Assembly (NCBI RefSeq): GCF_000241325.1
Contig: NZ_BAEI01000031.1
Location: forward strand, 248,001 to 312,000
Source: Gordonia polyisoprenivorans NBRC 16320 = JCM 10675
GTDB taxonomy: Bacteria; Actinomycetota; Actinomycetes; Mycobacteriales; Mycobacteriaceae
Length of the DNA: 64,000 nucleotides
Direction: 5' to 3'
Positions 61,420 to 64,000 of this stretch are shown here, piece by piece. Position 1 is the first letter of the stretch. Each line of letters begins with the position of its first letter. A program made the position numbers and the translations under genes. The notes beneath the pieces are model-generated. The model ran no database searches. It was not told the DNA's origin and worked only from the letters and a program-made list of their open reading frames with translations.

Positions 61420-62178
61420 GTGAGCGCCGTCGACACCTTCTGGCATTCGGGCCGGTTGCCGCTGTCGTTGCTGTTCCTCGCGTTCCTGCTGACCTTTGTC
61501 ATCACCCGCACCATCACGCGGTTGATCCGCGCCGGCCGAGGGCCCTTCCACAACAATGTGCGCGGCGGCGTGCACATCCACCACGCCGTGCCGGGGCTGG
61601 TGTTGTTGTTGGTCGGTGCGGTGATGTCGGTGACCGTTGCCGGCCATCGTCCGGGCGCGCTGATCGCTGCGGTCCTCATCGGCGTCGGCGCGAGCCTGGT
61701 CCTCGACGAGTTCGCCTTGATCCTGCATCTCGGCGACGTCTACTGGAGCACCGAGGGCCAACTCTCGGTACAGGTGGTCTCGCTGACCACGGCCGTCCTC
61801 GGGCTGTTGGCGTTGGGCGTCAATCCCTTCGACGACACCACCGCCGCGGAGAACACACAGCTGCACGGGAATTGGGGCGTGCTGGTGGTGCTTCCGATCC
61901 ACATCGCGTGTGTTCTGGTGTGCGTCGAGAAGGGCAAGTACTCGACCGCCGCGGTCGGCGCGTTCATTCCGCCGGTCGGCTGGATCGGCGCGATCCGTCT
62001 GGCCCGGCCGCACTCGCGGTGGGCCGGCCGTCGCTATTCACCGGCAAAGAAGGCACGGGCCGCCACACGCGCCGACGGTTTCGACGACCGCTTCGGCAAG
62101 TGGGGACTGACCATCGAGGACTGGGTGGCGGGCAAACCGTCGAGCGGACCGCCCCCGGCCGCCGGGCCTACCATGTGA
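61420..62178 (+). CDS. Conserved integral membrane protein
   Basis: 252 residues from GTG. About six hydrophobic segments with a His-rich motif VHIHHAVPGLVLLLVGA and VLDEFALILHLGDVYW. C-terminal ~50 residues are basic and soluble (WAGRRYSPAKKARAATR, FGKWGLTIEDWVAG). Known mainly from actinobacteria as a hypothetical protein; no function assigned. Confidence 0.8.
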   Translation: MSAVDTFWHSGRLPLSLLFLAFLLTFVITRTITRLIRAGRGPFHNNVRGGVHIHHAVPGLVLLLVGAVMSVTVAGHRPGALIAAVLIGVGASLVLDEFALILHLGDVYWSTEGQLSVQVVSLTTAVLGLLALGVNPFDDTTAAENTQLHGNWGVLVVLPIHIACVLVCVEKGKYSTAAVGAFIPPVGWIGAIRLARPHSRWAGRRYSPAKKARAATRADGFDDRFGKWGLTIEDWVAGKPSSGPPPAAGPTM

Positions 62179-62208
62179 GGCATCACTGGAGTCATCGGGT
62201 GGAGGGAC

Positions 62209-62715
62209 ATGGCGGAAGCGACGATCGGCGAACCGGAGGTGGTCGCCGGCCCGGACCTCGGCGAGAACCCGTTGCTGCTGGAGCGACAGGTGTGTTTCGC
62301 CCTGGCCGTCGCCAACCGATCGGTCCTGCGCATCTATCGCCGGCTGCTCGAGCCCCTCGGCCTGACCCACCCGCAATATCTGGTGATGCTCGCGCTGTGG
62401 GAGTCCTCGCCCCGCGCGGTCAAGGACCTCGGCGCGGTGCTGCAACTCGATTCGGCGACGCTCTCGCCGCTACTGAAGCGACTGGAGACCAACGGGCTGA
62501 TCGAACGCCGCCGTCGTGACGACGACGAACGCAATGTCGACATCGCCCTCACCGACACCGGGTGGGCGCTGCGCGAGCAGGCGCTGTCGATCCCGCCGGC
62601 GGTCGTCGACGCCCTCGGCGTGGACCTCGCCGACCTCGAGGACCTGCACCGGGTGCTCACTCGCGTCAACGCCGCTGCGGTCCGCGCCGCGCATGCGACG
62701 GAGCCGCTCGCATGA
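62209..62715 (+). CDS. MarR/OhrR-type transcriptional regulator
   Basis: 168 residues, preceded by GGAGGGAC. Closest to the OhrR-like group: LERQVCFALAVANRSVLRIY with a Cys near residue 26 at the position of the OhrR redox cysteine, LTHPQYLVMLALWE, LDSATLSPLLKRLETNGLI, wing RRRDDDERNVDIALT. May sense organic peroxides, but no ohr gene lies beside it. Confidence 0.85.
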   Translation: MAEATIGEPEVVAGPDLGENPLLLERQVCFALAVANRSVLRIYRRLLEPLGLTHPQYLVMLALWESSPRAVKDLGAVLQLDSATLSPLLKRLETNGLIERRRRDDDERNVDIALTDTGWALREQALSIPPAVVDALGVDLADLEDLHRVLTRVNAAAVRAAHATEPLA

Positions 62716-62768
62716 CGTGGTCCCGCCTGCCGGTGCCGCAGCCGCGCAGGGTCGCGACGGGACTGGGC

Positions 62769-62774
62769 TAAGGT
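62769..62774 (+). promoter_or_regulatory. -10 element of the gene at 62781
   Basis: TAAGGT, six bases before ATG 62781; leaderless arrangement. Confidence 0.45.
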
Positions 62775-62780
62775 CGCACT

Positions 62781-63263
62781 ATGTCGGCCATCGCGATCGT
62801 TGTCATCGGCGTCATCGTCTTCGTCGCACTGTTCATCCTGATCGGCGCGATCTGGTTCGCCTGGGATTCCGACAAGCGGGTCCGGGCGTTCGCGCGGTCG
62901 ACCGACCTGATCCCGGGCAAACCGAGCCGCGCCCCCGACAACTGGACGACGGCGACCTCGCCGGAGGCGTTGCTGCATCGGCGGGTTCGGTACGCGATCG
63001 CCGACGTGCACCAGAATCCGGCGATCCCGCACGACAAGGCGACTCTGGCCGACCGCGACCGGCTCGACGACGCCGTCTTCGCCCTCGACGATCAGCTGAT
63101 CGCGGCGGCCGATCTCGACGGCGACGACAAGACCGACCGCCTGCAACAACTCGAGGGTGTGGTCGAACAACTCGAGGAACTGCCCCGCAAACTGTGGGAA
63201 GCGCCGTTCGAGAAACAACGCGAGGACATCGAAGCCGTCACCGCGGCACTGCTGCGCGTCTGA
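62781..63263 (+). CDS. Single-pass membrane-anchored conserved protein
   Basis: 160 residues. One N-terminal membrane helix (IAIVVIGVIVFVALFILIG) then a charged, helical cytoplasmic part (KRVRAFARSTDLIPGKPSR, ATLADRDRLDDAVFALDDQ, LQQLEGVVEQLEELPRKLW) likely to form coiled coil. Unknown function. Its last codons and stop lie in the first unit of a 24-bp tandem repeat. Confidence 0.75.
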   Translation: MSAIAIVVIGVIVFVALFILIGAIWFAWDSDKRVRAFARSTDLIPGKPSRAPDNWTTATSPEALLHRRVRYAIADVHQNPAIPHDKATLADRDRLDDAVFALDDQLIAAADLDGDDKTDRLQQLEGVVEQLEELPRKLWEAPFEKQREDIEAVTAALLRV

Positions 63264-63316
63264 CCGGTGGCACTGCTGCGCGTCTGACCGGTGGCACTGC
63301 TGCGCGTCTGACCGGC
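63245..63316. repeat. Three tandem copies of a 24-bp unit across a stop codon
   Basis: The unit begins GGCACTGCTGCGCGTC and ends TGACCGGT; copies at 63245-63268, 63269-63292 and 63293-63316 (last two bases differ). The first copy encodes the gene's final residues and its TGA. As 24 is a multiple of three, each copy carries the same in-frame stop. Confidence 0.9.
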
Positions 63317-63326
63317 GGCGCCGGGT

Positions 63327-63854
63327 TCAGGCCTCGGCGAGATCGACCAGTGTGCGCACTGTCCGCAGGTTGCGGCCGGTCCCCGTCACCCCGAGTCCCC
63401 GGGCGATCTTCGGCACGCTCAGCGTGGTCCCGGCGACGCCCGCCGCGTAGTGGATGTGCAGGTCGGTGCCGATGAGCGCTAGTTCGTCGGCGCCGAAGTC
63501 CTTGGCCACGAAGGCTTCTGCCTTGTCGGTATCGGGTTCACCGGTCAGGAAATAGATGTGGGCGAACTTCTCTTCGCTCGCCTCGAACGGGTAGGCCTCG
63601 AGTGCGTCGCGGAGTTGCGTCGCCGACCGGGCGATCACCTCACGGGAGAAGCCGTAGCGTTCCTCGATGGCGGTCTCGAGCGCACGTGCGAAGTCGTCGG
63701 CGGAGTCGGGTGGTGTGCAGATCAGATTGCCGGACGCGATATGGGTGGTCACGTCGGTGGCGCCGAGTTCGGTTGCCATGGAGCGCAATTCCGCCATCGG
63801 TAGTTTCGCGCCACCGACATTGATCGCGCGGATGAGAAAGACCAATCGTGCCAT
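63327..63854 (-). CDS. DUF1697 family protein
   Basis: 175 residues from ATG 63854. Family blocks: FLIRAINVGGAKLPMAELRS, HIASGNLICTPPD, IYFLTGEPD and ending TGRNLRTVRTLVDLAE. Widely conserved cytoplasmic protein with no established function. Four bases separate its start from the citrate synthase stop on the same strand. Confidence 0.9.
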   Translation of the reverse strand: MARLVFLIRAINVGGAKLPMAELRSMATELGATDVTTHIASGNLICTPPDSADDFARALETAIEERYGFSREVIARSATQLRDALEAYPFEASEEKFAHIYFLTGEPDTDKAEAFVAKDFGADELALIGTDLHIHYAAGVAGTTLSVPKIARGLGVTGTGRNLRTVRTLVDLAEA

Positions 63855-63858
63855 GCGA

Positions 63859-64000
63859 TCAGTCTGGCACGGCGGCGGGTGCGGCCGGGGGCGGACCGAC
63901 ATACCGTGCCGCGGGCCGGATGATCTTGCGAGAGCGGGACTGCTCGAGGATGTTCGCACACCAACCCACGACCCGACTGACCGCGAAGGTCGGCGTGAAC
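63859..64000 (-). CDS. Citrate synthase C-terminal end (partial)
   Basis: Only the last 46 residues lie in the window: [20 protein letters not shown], then [12 protein letters not shown] and an Ala/Pro tail. AVSR...GW...LEQ...IRP...YVG is the conserved C-terminus of citrate synthases, with the active-site Arg and the substrate-binding end. It could be the methylcitrate-type paralogue. The gene runs off the right edge. Confidence 0.88.
   Translation of the reverse strand, partial: FTPTFAVSRVVGWCANILEQSRSRKIIRPAARYVGPPPAAPAAVPD

Overview
The window is GC-rich actinobacterial DNA from a mycolic-acid bacterium (order Mycobacteriales). Gene content and the dispersed intergenic repeats suggest Gordonia or a close relative; the genus is an inference. 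The gene order is clearly related to the Mycobacterium tuberculosis segment Rv3777 to Rv3800c: quinone oxidoreductase, aminotransferase-like protein, bpa, Wzm/Wzt, glfT1, gtrA, dprE1-dprE2, aftA, embC/A/B, accD4 and pks13. Most of the window therefore makes, exports and decorates arabinogalactan and loads mycolates onto it.

Layout. 1-1702: end of pks13 and accD4 (mycolate condensation). 1928-5043: VIT-type membrane protein, a degenerate EAL-DICT protein, a small membrane protein and Dps. 5181-24313: five large arabinofuranosyltransferases instead of the usual three. Reading the minus strand, embC (20978-24313), embA (8539-11898) and embB (5181-8549) keep the ancestral C-A-B order. A second, inverted embA-embB pair (12012-18762, plus strand) and a 13E12-type HNH element (about 19.1-20.6 kb) lie between embC and embA. 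24371-26503: aroQ, a SRPBCC/ArsR pair with a clear operator, and a metallo-beta-lactamase-fold protein behind aftA. 26508-28502: aftA. 28611-33239: accessory cassette (MerR-VOC fusion, MmcQ-like, lipoprotein, TetR, FMN reductase, MFS pump) that separates aftA from dprE2-dprE1.

33241-38370: minus-strand run of lipase, FAD oxidoreductase, dprE1 and dprE2; DprE1/DprE2 make decaprenyl-phospho-arabinose, the donor for AftA and the Emb proteins. 38499-44783: aldo-keto reductase, GtrA-type flippase coupled to a second FAD oxidoreductase, then a GlfT2-like galactofuranosyltransferase paralogue overlapping a GT-C membrane glycosyltransferase. 45241-46530: second copy of the HNH element. 46669-51364: hydrolase/MarR pair, an F420-type oxidoreductase behind a perfect KstR-like box, and a large secreted protein of unknown function. 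51575-54197: glfT1, wzt and wzm (galactan initiation and export). 54250-57974: bpa (proteasome activator), an aminotransferase-fold protein lacking the PLP lysine, MarR, quinone oxidoreductase and tRNA-Ser(UGA). 58090-64000: ordinary conserved genes ending in a partial citrate synthase.

Regulation: many genes have a TANNNT hexamer 6-8 bases before the start codon, which suggests leaderless transcripts. Several perfect dyads mark probable operators. The most interesting is a 20-bp palindrome between the two divergent embA genes. No CRISPR array, rRNA operon, prophage or transposase was seen.
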